Shown piece by piece: positions 54,868 through 64,000 of a DNA stretch of 64,000 bases (the stretch's first letter is position 1; every line of letters begins with the position of its first letter). Made by a program: the position numbers and the translations under genes. This stretch comes from Aurelia coerulea (lineage: Eukaryota; Cnidaria; Scyphozoa; Semaeostomeae; Ulmaridae): positions 18,423,484 through 18,487,483 of the forward strand of contig CM076951.1 of the NCBI GenBank assembly GCA_039566865.1, written 5' to 3'. The notes beneath the pieces are model-generated. The model was given only the letters and a program-made list of their open reading frames with translations. It had not been told where the DNA came from and did no database searches.

Positions 54868-55608
54868 TTATTGTTGGTTGTCCCTGTTCTGCTGCTGCCT
54901 TCCATATGGAGATTGACGACGCCTGCAATTATACCACGTGTGGTTGTATCGGTTGCAAAAAGTGCAGTATCTGTTTCTATTTGGCATCATTGGTTGAATA
55001 GGAGGGGGCCTTGGGAATGCTGGAGCCGGGAGCTGGTAACCAAAGTCATTGGCTGCAGGTAGTTGGAGTGAAGGTCTAGGTCTCTTGAAGATGTGCGGGG
55101 GGAAGTTGCTTGTTACAATTGTTGTTGTTTTCGAATGCGTCTTGTCAACCTTTCCGATGGCTTCAGTTATTTTCTAATAGTCCCTATCTCCAAGAAGAGC
55201 CAAAAGATCATTCTTAAATTGTTCTACAGGTTTCTTGAAACGCTCCTGAAGAGCAGCAAAAACGCCGGCGTAGTAGGTGGTCTTTTTGTCCTTGGCATTC
55301 CTTGTGGAATTGCAACAAGTTCCTTTTTGTTCTTGGTAGCTAGCTCCACTGACCAGTGCCAAAGGCGCAAGGGAGGGAGGGAGAAGAGGAGGAAGAAAGA
55401 AAGACTTGTTACTCTCGGCAGGCCGATAATTATTCATGGATGGGATCACGTGGTAAATGTACGTCCTGTTACTAGGCAACCTGGTTCCAGAGCAGGGGGT
55501 TGACTTCATTTGCTTTAACTTCGAACATAATAATGGCGGATAGCTCGGATGGTAGGAAAACAACTCCATCAAAAACTCCGGTAATGTGCGTTGAAGTTCT
55601 GTCGCCAA
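54868..55608 (-). pseudogene. Gag-like ORF with CCHC zinc knuckle, in-frame stop
   Basis: One minus-strand frame from 55608 to the TAA at 54868-54870, broken by a single TAG at 55174-55176. Before the stop it encodes YYAGVFAALQERFKKPVEQF and LLALLGDRDY. After it comes a Pro-rich stretch (QLPAPAFPRPPPIQPMMP) and YCTFCNRYNHTWYNC, an exact C-x2-C-x4-H-x4-C zinc knuckle, then a Gln/Arg-rich tail. Nucleocapsid-type knuckles after a Pro-rich linker are typical of Gag proteins of LTR and DIRS-type retroelements. No protease, RT or LTR was seen adjacent. The 5' 76 bases are antisense to the first exon of the gene starting at 55533, so the true start is probably internal (for example Met near 55437). 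Whether the TAG is a mutation or a translational control is unknown. Confidence 0.5.
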
Positions 55609-56141
55609 GTGCTTTCAACATCTGTATTATTTGCGCCGTTGATATTGCTCTCAATTATAAAAATCCTGTTGAGGTTCGTGTGAAGGTCTTTGGAGAGAAG
55701 AAAGGAGAATTGTCGAAGAAAGAGCTCTTGGAAGAATACTTAGGAATTGAGTTGAAGGAGGCAACGGATCTTCCTTATATTTGCAAAAATTGCTACAGAT
55801 CAATTTGTACTGCCAGCAAAGCTACTGCAAAGAACAGAACAAAGTTTATCAAATTAAGAGCAGAGGTGCACGAGAAGTACATGCGTACAAAAACGAAACG
55901 TTGCCGATCAGCATTTGCCAACAAAGAAAAGGAGGACGTTCAGGAACAGAAGTCAGGACTTACTGATAGGCCTATTCTCCAACCAAAGAAACAACCGAGA
56001 AGGTCTCTTTTCTTCAATCCAACCGCAACTGTTGCTGATGATGTTGAACTAACTGATGATAATGAAGGAATATGGAAGCGATTTCTGACAGGAAATGATG
56101 TTTCTGAGAAACCAATGACTTCCACTTCGAATGCTAAAAAG

Positions 56142-57747
56142 GGCCAGGTCGAAAACACGGAAAAACATTTTAAGTTTCTGAATTGCGAGAAATAGCGTTC
56201 ATTGTGTTAAAATATAGGTAAGAAACCTCTAAATAAGCCAAATATTCCATCAAGAAGACAAACAAGAAATTTCTGCATTTTTGTTTTTGCTATAGGTGAT
56301 TCTCAAAAACGCGGAAAACGCGGAAATCTCTTTATATCAACTTTTATCAGTAGCTTTTCGCAAATATAGACAGTAGTAATATCTTTCTATGAACTTTTAT
56401 CAGTAGCTTTTCGCAAATATAGACGAGTAATACGTTAAGCTTTCTCTCGTAATGAATTCTTTACCAAAATAGACTTCGTAGATACGAATGAAACTTTTGG
56501 ATCATAAGATTTAAAAATTAATGGGCCTAAGTGGCCTATCAGGAATTCGAGGGGCAGTTTGTTTATAATTTCTTGACCGTATCCCTTCATGATGCTTTGG
56601 GCGGATACAGCATGTTATGTAATAAACTTAGAGCCTCCTCCTTTGTAGAATAAAATTTTTTCCGCGTTTTCCACGTTTTCGTTTTTGCTATAGGTGATTT
56701 TCGAAAACGCGGAAATCTCTTTAGGCCTATATTATTAATATTATAAACAATTTCTTTTACGTTGGCGAAAAAGTAAAAAGTATGTATAGCTACTAAGCTA
56801 ATTAACGCCAACAAATAAGTCAAACCTTAGTTTATAAATATAATTTGCTACTAGCCTACAAAAACCCTAAATCTTTAATGAATACTTTGCACAATCTGCA
56901 GATGCAAGTATTTCCATTCCATAATTTTATTTTTCGCTTAAATTCAGAAAGTGTATTGGAATCTTTAATCTCCTTAATCTCTTTAATATCATAGCACCAT
57001 AACGGGATACGGTCGAGAAATTATCAACAAAATCCTCTCGAATTCCTAATAGGCTACTTAGGCCCATTAATGTTTAAATCTTATTATCCAAAGTTCATTC
57101 GGATCTACGAAGTCTATTTTGATAAAGAATTCATTACGAGAGAAAGCTTAACGTATTACTCGTCTATATTTGCGCAAAGCTACTACTGATAAAAGTTGAT
57201 ATAAAGAGATTTCGAAAATCACCTATAGCAAAAACGAAAACGCAGAAAACGCGGAAAAACTTTTATTCTACAAAGGAGGAGACTCTGTTTATTTTGTTGC
57301 TTCATTATGGCGACATAACATGCTGTATCCGCCCATAGCATCATAAAGGGATACGGTCGAGAAAATATAAACAAACTGCCCCTCGAATTCCTGATAGGCC
57401 ACCTAGGCCCATTAATTTTTAAATCTTATGATCAAAAAATTTCACTCGGATCTACGAAGTCTATTTTGGTAAAGAATTCATTACGAGAGAAAGCTTAACA
57501 TATTACTCGTCTATATTTGCGAAAAGCTACTGATAAAAGTTCATATAAAGATATTTCCGCGTTTTCAAAAATCACCTATAGCAAAAACGAAAAGGTGGAA
57601 AACGCGGAAATTTCTTGTTTGTCTTCTTGATGGAATATTTGTTTTATTTAGAGGTTTCTTGCCTATATTTTAACACAATAAACACTATTTCTCGCAATTC
57701 AGAAACTTCACATGTTTTTCCGCGATTTCCGCGTTTTCGACCTGGCC
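56142..57747. mobile_element. Large palindromic foldback, GGCCAGGTCGAAAAC ends, 9-10-bp duplication
   Basis: Ends GGCCAGGTCGAAAACACGGA and its near complement; both ends continue with AAGTTTCTGAATTGCGAGAA and its complement. Duplication TGCTAAAAAG at 56132-56141 and 57748-57757. It contains four copies of TTTTGCTATAGGTGATTTT-like sequence, two per arm, so the arms (about 700 bp) are themselves internally repeated. Mutator-type by duplication length and arm size. It adds GQVENTEKHFKFLNCEK and a stop to exon 1 of the host gene. Confidence 0.88.
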
Positions 57748-57757
57748 TGCTAAAAAG

Positions 57758-58546
57758 GTATCAAAGTTTAAGTGCTGTAAGAAGATGCTGTATGTATGTA
57801 TTAGTGTCAACAATAAACCTTGGGGGCGTGTCTTTTTGTTAAGGTACTGGGGGTACCATGGGGAAGGCAGAGATGTTGGTGGAAGGAAACTATCAACTTT
57901 CATTGTATCTATTTTATTTTTACAGTATCTATTTTTGTGCTTTTTCCGATAAATTAGATAAAAACATGCCATTGGAATTTTTGTTGCACAATTTGTAGGG
58001 AGGACTTTTACGTTTCTGAATATTGGATGGCTCCCCCCAAACCAAAATTAGTCAAATGCCCCCCAAGGCAATAAATTTGATAGAAACTTTATAAACATGA
58101 TGAAATTCTTCACTTTCCAACACACAATTTGACACAACATACCATTTACAGTATATTCATCAGTTACAAATTGATTAGCCTGAGATCAGGCAAACAAGCA
58201 ATGAAAAATAACTGAAACGTAGGAATTAGCAAAGATAAACAAAGCAAGTTAGGAACAAGGGAACTGTTTTGTGAAAAGCAACAGCTGAACATGCAAAATC
58301 ATAGCAAGTCCACAGGGTGACCAAAAATGGGGAATTATTTCCTTATTTATTTACTAGCCATTTTACATCATTCTTTATTCAATGTTAGTCAGTCCCTGGG
58401 TGGGCATAAAATGAATGTAAGGAAAGAAAGAAATTTAGGCAAGCAGTTTGGAGAAGCTAACTAACTAAATATTTAGCAAAACTTCTGTGAAATGGCACTA
58501 AAGGCAACTTTTCAAAAGCTTTTCTGATTCGTTGTTATTTTCATAG
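57758..58546 (+). other. Intron 1 of the GDGR-family gene
   Basis: Begins GTATCA directly after the right target-duplication copy and ends TTTTCATAG. No other feature was recognised inside. Confidence 0.5.
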
Positions 58547-58812
58547 AAGAATGGTGTATGTTCCTCGGATGAATCAGATGAAGACACAGACGACACAAAT
58601 ACTCAATCTAGCGAGGATGATAATTTCAGTGAATATGACAAATACTTTGGTGACGATAGTGATTCTGAAGATGCCACAAATTACGATAATTGGGAAGGAA
58701 ATATAAACTCGGACATAGATTCCAATGATGATGATAATAAAATGCACGAACGAAAGGCAAGAAGTTCCGAGTCACCAACGAAAACCCAAAAATTAACAAG
58801 AAATACCCTAAA

Positions 58813-59434
58813 GTAAGTTTGATTCTTTACGCAAATTTTCTGGTACAGTATTACCCCTCCACTAAGAAACTCATTTTAAAAAACCAGGTTGCTTGGTTTC
58901 TTATAGATATTATATAAATGTAATAGTAAACCAAATGTTGGACAATGATTGAGGTGCCATCTGGCAGGCTGCAGTTCCTTATAAGGCAGTTTCTTAGTGG
59001 CGGGGTAATACTGTATATTTAGCGCGTGCGCTCATGGTTTTAAAAGTACACACATGCTTTACCTAGGGTTATCCATTTCCTGCCCTGGACCATATTTTTC
59101 AGAATGTTCTCCGCCTTCTGTTTTAGCTGTGTAAAATATAGCGGGACGCAACATGAGGGCCAAGAACCTCGCAAGCGGGAAAGACTAATTCAATTTTTCA
59201 CAAATATTTTTTTGCTTTTTGTAGATTCTAACATAGGCCCAAAAATCTGTGATTATATTAATAGAAAATGACAGTCTACAGCTGCTGTCAACAATAAAAC
59301 AAACTGACTCCCCAAAAAAACTTGCACACCTTTAGAAAATGTCCTTTTGTTTTCAAGAATATCCACCAAAAATCCGTAAAATCCTTTTGTTCTTAAAACA
59401 TCTCGTGCACTGTTTGGAATGAGTGACATGCCAC
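58813..59434 (+). other. Intron 2 (5' part) of the GDGR-family gene
   Basis: Starts with a strong GTAAGT donor. It contains an inverted AAGAAAC/GTTTCTTA pair (about 58860-59005) suggestive of a short MITE (AGTATTACCCCTCCACTAAG versus the complement of CTTAGTGGCGGGGTAATACT). Confidence 0.45.
58849..59012. mobile_element. Short MITE, CAGTATTACCCC...GGGGTAATACTG
   Basis: CAGTATTACCCCTCCACTAA at 58849 and its close complement TTAGTGGCGGGGTAATACTG at 58993-59012, with inner AAGAAACT/AGTTTCTT also paired. Flanked by TA on each side (TA before 58849, TA after 59012), so possibly a TA-duplication type. No ORF. Confidence 0.65.
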
Positions 59435-59444
59435 TCGAACAAAC

Positions 59445-60199
59445 GGCGACTTTATTCTGCAGGCCAGCAGGTCAAGTAATCTGCGGGTCAAACACGAAAA
59501 GCAAACATGCGGGGTCACCACCAGGGCCAAGGGCTCAGTGGCCTCCAGACATGGCATGAAAAAGATGGAAATGTATTGCTTATTACGTCAAGCACATCCC
59601 GTAACAGTACAACAAATTATCGTTATCTGATCGACAAAAATAGTCAAGCCAAATCGTATCATCTGCACTCGCGATGAGGATTGCATCAGTCATGATTGCA
59701 TCTCTATCTCCGAGTCTTTAGGCAGGAACTAGGCCCCATTAAAATCGAAAACTCTCAAACGATCAAACTTTCGGACGAATTGGAGAGTTGAATGACTATG
59801 TTGACTATGACTATGAATCATCCAATTCAGTGCGGAAAACTGAGACTCATGTAATCAATCTATACGCCCACTGCATTTCTAGATTGGCTTTGTTCACGAT
59901 TTGAACAGCAGGACATTCTTTGGCACGAAGCATTTCAATGCCACAAACGAATAATGATCTCATGGTTGAAAGACATTGAAACAAAAGCTTGTGAAAACAT
60001 TGGAAAAATATTGTGATGGTCCAAGGAGAGATCAAAATCATCCAAGGGATTGGCCTTTGGCCATTTGACGGCCTAAAAAACCAAAAACAACACATACATC
60101 TTTGTATTGGGCCCTTGGCCCTGATGGTGACCCGCATGTTTGCTTTCGTGTTTGACCCGCAGATTACTTGACCTGCTGGCCTGCAGAATAAAGTTGTCG
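59445..60199. mobile_element. Foldback element with 10-bp duplication TCGAACAAAC
   Basis: Perfect TCGAACAAAC at 59435-59444 and 60200-60209. Arms share TTTATTCTGCAGGCCAGCAG and TGCGGGTCA words. Related in motif content to the arms of 36441-39469. Mutator-type by duplication length. Lies in intron 2 of the GDGR gene and is non-coding. Confidence 0.75.
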
Positions 60200-60675
60200 T
60201 CGAACAAACCACTCTACGTTGTCCCAGTGAAACAAATACAGCAGTTTCTTGTAACAAACGAATACATACTGTTCACATTAATTGTGTTTCCTTTCAGAAT
60301 GGATGAGACTGCTCCTCCACATGAAGATCAGAAGTTCACTGTTTTCCAGTCTATGCTGCTCACCCTTTTAACATGTTTCAACTGTAAATATGAGGAACCA
60401 AGAGTCGAAATGTCCAAGAATGGGACAATGTGTAAGGTGAAACATGTTTGTGCAAACTGCAAAAAGAACTTTACATGGAAGAGCCAGCCCTTACTATTCG
60501 GAATTACCCAGCCGGAAACATACTGCTGAGCTTCGCGACTCTGGCAACTGGTGCGTCTATTGCTAAAGTCATCCTGTTGCTGAAGCACAAGGGTATCTGT
60601 TGCTATACAGCAAGAACATTCTTTTTGCACCAAAAAAGTTCCTCTTCCCAACAATTCTGCATTATTGGGAGCAGT

Positions 60676-61065
60676 CCCGGGGGTTACTTGACCAGGTTTT
60701 GGTCGGGGACGTGCCATCGAAGCTTCAAAAACATACCCGTTCCTTATACCAATTTTCCGAAAAAGCATACCCGACTTTATACCAATTTTCCGAAAAAGTA
60801 CACCCGACCTTGTACCAATTTTCCGAAAATGTATATCCGATCTTATACTTGAACCAAAATCGTGAAAATCGATACCGTTCCTTATACCAAAATCGTGAAA
60901 ATCGATACCGTTCCTTATACCAAAATCGCGAAAATCGATACCCTTCCTTATACCAAAATCGTGAAAATCGATTCCGTTCCTTATACCAAAATCGCGAAAA
61001 TCGATACCCTTCCCGATGGCACGTCCTTGTACCCAAAATATGTGAAGTACCCCCCCCCCCCCGGG
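60676..61065. mobile_element. CCCGGGGG-ended tandem-repeat element, 8-bp duplication (copy 2)
   Basis: Perfect 8-bp duplication GGAGCAGT at 60668-60675 and 61066-61073. Ends CCCGGGGGTTACTTGACC and GAAGTACCCC...CCGGG. The interior has about nine 33-bp units (AAAATCGTGAAAATCGATAC and ACCAATTTTCCGAAAA types), open in all frames. It sits in exon 3; deleting it with one duplication rejoins HYWEQ to YQARLVNDL. Confidence 0.9.
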
Positions 61066-62649
61066 GGAGCAGTACCAAGCACGTTTGGTGAATGACCTGA
61101 AAGGGATGAAGATACTTGTTTGGGGCGGGGATGGAAGGTTCGACTCCATGGGGCACAATGCCAAATATGGAATATATTCCGTATTCTGCTCTTCAAACTT
61201 GAAAATAGTGCATTTTGAGCTAGTGCAGGTTTGTAAAATGCTACCTTTTGATCTTACAAAATAACAATACCAAAAATGCTTCAGTCTATATCAAAGTTTT
61301 TGTTGGTCTCTCCTTAGGGAATACTTAGATCTCTTGAGGATTTTCTTGGGTTACCTAGTATATCCAGAGTACCCTTTCTGGAGTACTTTTCTGCAAGTGT
61401 CTTGCTTATAGTTTCTATTTGTAAATGTTTCAATAGTCAAAGACTGAGATACAACTTATTTTGATTTTAGCTAACCAGGCAGGCACTAGCAATGCAATGG
61501 AATTATACGGAGCTAAGAAATGTTTTGAGAAACTGCACCAAGAAGATTTAAACATCTCATCTTTTGTATCGGATTGCATCTTGGTATAGCCAAATGGACC
61601 AGGACTGATGAAAAACGCACACAGCATTACTACGATATCTGGCATATTGCACGCTCAATTTACAAAAAGTTGGCAAGTGCTGGTAAAGAAACGGGCCTGG
61701 AAAGGATATCTCATTGGGTAAAAGCAATACGCAGGCACACCTATTGGTGTGTACTTTCAACGAAGCAAGGATTTGGTGAATTAATCGCTGCAAAATGGAG
61801 GTCAATTATTTCTCACATTGCTAATAAACATGAAGGCCATGACAATCCACTGTTCAAACCGCTGTGCACACGGAGAACTGGAAAAAATAAAATGGATCAA
61901 AATTGGTGACATTTTTCATTACTAAGTCCTGTTCACTCCTTTTGAATGTTGTAGGTGTTTCTTCAGTACCAATCGTTTGATTTTTTTTGTATCCAATTGG
62001 AGAAATTAATAGTTTTTTTCTCCAGGTGGTACAACCTAAAACTTCTAACATGCACAAAAAACAGATGTAGGCCAGGTACAGCCATCTTTCAAAAATTGTT
62101 ATGAAATTTTTAGGCTGCTTCTTGTAACCTGGGAACTGGATTTGTTTCAACTGTTAATGATTCTTTTTCATGAATGGCTCTGATAGGATAAACCTTTGGA
62201 GGATTTTTACGATTTGATTGGGCAAATTGTTTTGAAATTTAGTGGATCTATTTGACACTTTGATTACTTCATTGTGTTGAAAATGTCATGAATTGAATTG
62301 TTTTGATGACTCTCAAAATTGACTGTTCAAAATGAAAGTATATTTGTAAACAATTTTGAAGAATGCTTACAGTGTATGGCAGTGTTTTGTAAATACAATT
62401 TTCAGGCCTTTCAGTTATTTCTAATTATAAGACATATGCATCTATTGCATATCATTGCTTTTCAGGGAGTGAAGAACATGAGAAACTTTGTTCAATTCTT
62501 GTAAATACCAAGGTTGTCAATGATATCAAACTATTGTCACAGTTTGTTCAAACAAGCTTTTTGGAGGGGTATCATTCCTTATTGAACCACTGGCATCCTA
62601 AATTGTTGTATTTTTCATTCATTGGAACAAAATGCCGTATGTTATAAAA

Positions 62650-62775
62650 GTTAAAATCACCTGAAACCACCTGAAATCACCTGAAACCACCTGAAATCGG
62701 CATGTTCTATCTACCGGACCCTCTGGACCATTGGACCATTGGACCATTGGACCATGCCGCAGACCCTGACCGCAA
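62650..62775. repeat. 10-bp tandem repeat (AAATCACCTG) and GGACCATTGG array, copy 1
   Basis: AAATCACCTG/AAACCACCTG units, then GGCATGTTCTATCTACCGGA, then four GGACCATTG units and CATGCCGCAGACCC. The same composite occurs inverted in part at 63820-63985. Confidence 0.7.
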
Positions 62776-63819
62776 TTTTGCTTCGCACTGTTTCTCTTGC
62801 TGTAAATTCTTTCTATTATTTTCTCAGGGACGCCTTTAACCCTTGTTTTTATTATTAATTGCACTTTTCCTGAGAAAATGAATAAATTCCACCATTCTAA
62901 TTGTTGTCTGCTGGATTCAACATTCTCAGTTGCGTATGATCAAACTGGTCAGAAATCTTTTGCTTTCAGAGGGGCTCTGCGGCATGTAGAATTGCACTGA
63001 AAGCACAAGCACATTGAAAATGCAGTTTTCTGACTTTGCAACCATGGTCTATTGTTGTAAACCTTACCCCATGGCAGCCCATCCAAATACTTAGCTAACT
63101 TTTGGACCTGCATTTTTAGGAAAAATACGAATTTCAGCGTCCCTGAAATGGTGATGGTGACGAGGGGCATTTTCCTCTTTCAAAAAGCAAACCAGACGAG
63201 ACCTTTCAGAATGAAAGGATTTTTTACGAATTTTTGGTGGATTTCCTTCAAAAGAAAAGGATTTTGGTCAAAGATGTACAAGATGTTTTGGTAATGAAAT
63301 GCCCCTCACATTGTGAATTGCTTGGTCTTACCTCAAATCATTGTACGGTATTATTTTAAATCACTGTACTCAAATGTTTTTGAGATCCTTTGGCTGTGTT
63401 ACAGCGCCTTGTCTCGGTGGTGACAGCACAGGCAGCACAGCAAGAGTGTGCAGAATACGCGAATTACTTCACATCCACGTATTACTTCAGAAAAACAGAA
63501 CAATTTGCATCCATTCTTTGTCTGGTTTGAACAGGTCTTAGACTTGTTCTTGCATCAGAGTCAATTCTTGCATGCATTTGATTTCAACTTCAGCTTTGTA
63601 TGACCAAATTCAAGCCAACTTTCTATTCTGGGGTATTGCTGCTTATTGTGTTGTAAACATTGACATTCCAAGGTTGTAAATCCCTCCTTGTTTCCTCGTT
63701 TCTTTTCGAACAAAAGGGTTATCTGCATGACTGAGACCATAAGAAGTTTCATTCAGCATAATTTCATTTTTACTCGTATGCAAAAGAGACAGCAATATAA
63801 CAGCGAAAATATCTTGGCG
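62776..63819. other. No gene recognised
   Basis: Missing 3' exons of the GDGR gene could be here. A plus-strand open stretch after an acceptor-like TTACAG (about 63405-63540) is protein-like (AQAAQQECAEYANYF), but I could not tie it to the family. Confidence 0.3.
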
Positions 63820-64000
63820 GCCAGCGGGTCGGGGTCTGCGGCATGGTCCAAATGGTCCAATGGTCCAATGGTCCAGAGGGTCCGGTAGATAGAACATGCC
63901 CCTGAAATCACCTGAAACCACCTGAAACCACCTGAACTCGTCTGCAAATCATCTGAAACCACCTGTAAATCACCTACAAATCACCTGCAATCGCCTGTCA
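63820..64000. repeat. 10-bp tandem repeat and GGTCCAATGG array, copy 2
   Basis: GGGTCTGCGGCATGGTCC, then GGTCCAATGG-type units, then TCCGGTAGATAGAACATGCC (the complement of copy 1), then CCTGAAACCA/CCTGAAATCA units in the same orientation as copy 1, running to the window end. Confidence 0.7.

Larger units (their letters stand above)
55533..62647 (+). pseudogene. GDGR-family transposase-like gene, five exons, multiply interrupted (copy B)
   Basis: Exon 1, 55533 (ATG) to 56141, has CIICA and ICKNCYR, a ZAD-like C-x2-C pair. Exon 2 is 58547-58812 (acidic, SSDESDEDTDDT). Exon 3, 60298-61228, has CFNCKYEEP, CANCKKNF, PAGNILLSFATL, FPTILHYWEQ and WGGDGRFDSMGHNAKYG. Exon 4, 61471-61905, has HYYDIWHIARSIYKKL, YWCVLS and AAKWRSI. 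Exon 5, 62466-62647, has LEGYHSLLNHWHPKLLYFSF. Junctions 1/2, 2/3 and 4/5 join in phase. The Asp of GDGR, a VSD motif in exon 4 and the Glu of LEGYHS suggest a DDE-like catalytic set (inference). Interruptions: foldback at the exon 1 donor (56142-57747), 8-bp-duplication element in exon 3 (60676-61065) and an intron 2 insertion (59445-60199). Single-base frame disruptions lie near 60505, 60633, 61471, 61575 and 61865. The last exon is cut by repeats at 62650. Confidence 0.75.

Noticed and set aside
60328..61164. Long overlapping open frames (up to 278 codons) on both strands
   Set aside because: They are produced by 33-bp tandem repeats inside a transposon; all frames are open because the period is a multiple of three.
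63405..63540. Possible terminal exon of the GDGR gene
   Set aside because: Acceptor-like start and open frame, but no family motif and no phase that can be checked.

Overview
This window looks like a repeat-dominated stretch of an AT-rich invertebrate nuclear genome. Cnidarian is my best guess from the transposon-type protein families present; I cannot name a species. Introns, GT/AG splice sites, LINE poly(A) tails and many DNA-transposon families exclude a prokaryote. I see no tRNA, rRNA, CRISPR or bacterial-type signals, and no unambiguous single-copy host gene. Almost every protein-like stretch belongs to a mobile-element family or one multiplied with such elements.

Layout. 1-3.4 kb (minus strand): an exon of a multi-copy family marked by a GDGRxDSPG motif, beside an integrase-core pseudogene split by a TA-flanked MITE. 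3.5-8.5 kb: two copies of a 30-bp minisatellite, a 5'-truncated poly(A) LINE whose reverse transcriptase is split by a MITE, and a foldback element with a 6-bp target duplication. 8.7-13.7 kb: a SAM-like fragment, a Tc1-like transposase fragment, a Mutator-type (PF20700-like) fragment and a DUF6729-like fragment. 14.3-16.9 kb: a spliced minus-strand gene ending in a PHD finger. 17.5-23.4 kb (minus): the best-preserved coding region, a MULE transposase (DDE plus SWIM) preceded by exons for a Ulp1-type cysteine protease and two C2H2 fingers. Intron phases suggest that all of these belong to one gene. 24.7-35.6 kb: a foldback element, a zinc-finger-like pseudogene, a piggyBac C-terminal remnant, piggyBac-type MITEs (TTAA), Harbinger-type MITEs (TTA) and a long-inverted-repeat TA element.

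36.4-39.5 kb is a set of nested transposons: a 9-bp-duplication foldback element holds an 8-bp-duplication tandem-repeat element, which holds a hAT MITE, and it also holds a second 9-bp-duplication foldback. All target duplications are perfect. 40-45 kb: duplicated MITE-bearing segments, a Rep-like nickase fragment and another TTAA MITE. 46-49.2 kb: a 3.2-kb G-rich satellite built from TGTAGGG/TAATGTAGGG units with higher-order repetition. 49.4-54 kb: hAT remnants, a LINE 3' end, and two nearly identical copies of an exon with a WWPxDVPxRSPN motif. 54.9-62.6 kb: a gag-like zinc-knuckle ORF (minus) back to back with a five-exon plus-strand copy of the GDGR family, broken by three separate transposons and several frameshifts. 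62.6-64 kb: 10-bp tandem repeats.

Most non-autonomous elements have their exact ends and target-site duplications visible here. In several cases a paralogous empty site, or a reading frame that reopens without the insert, confirms the boundary. The MULE gene is the only in-window transposase with its catalytic residues intact. It is a plausible but unproven source for the foldback elements with 9-10-bp duplications.
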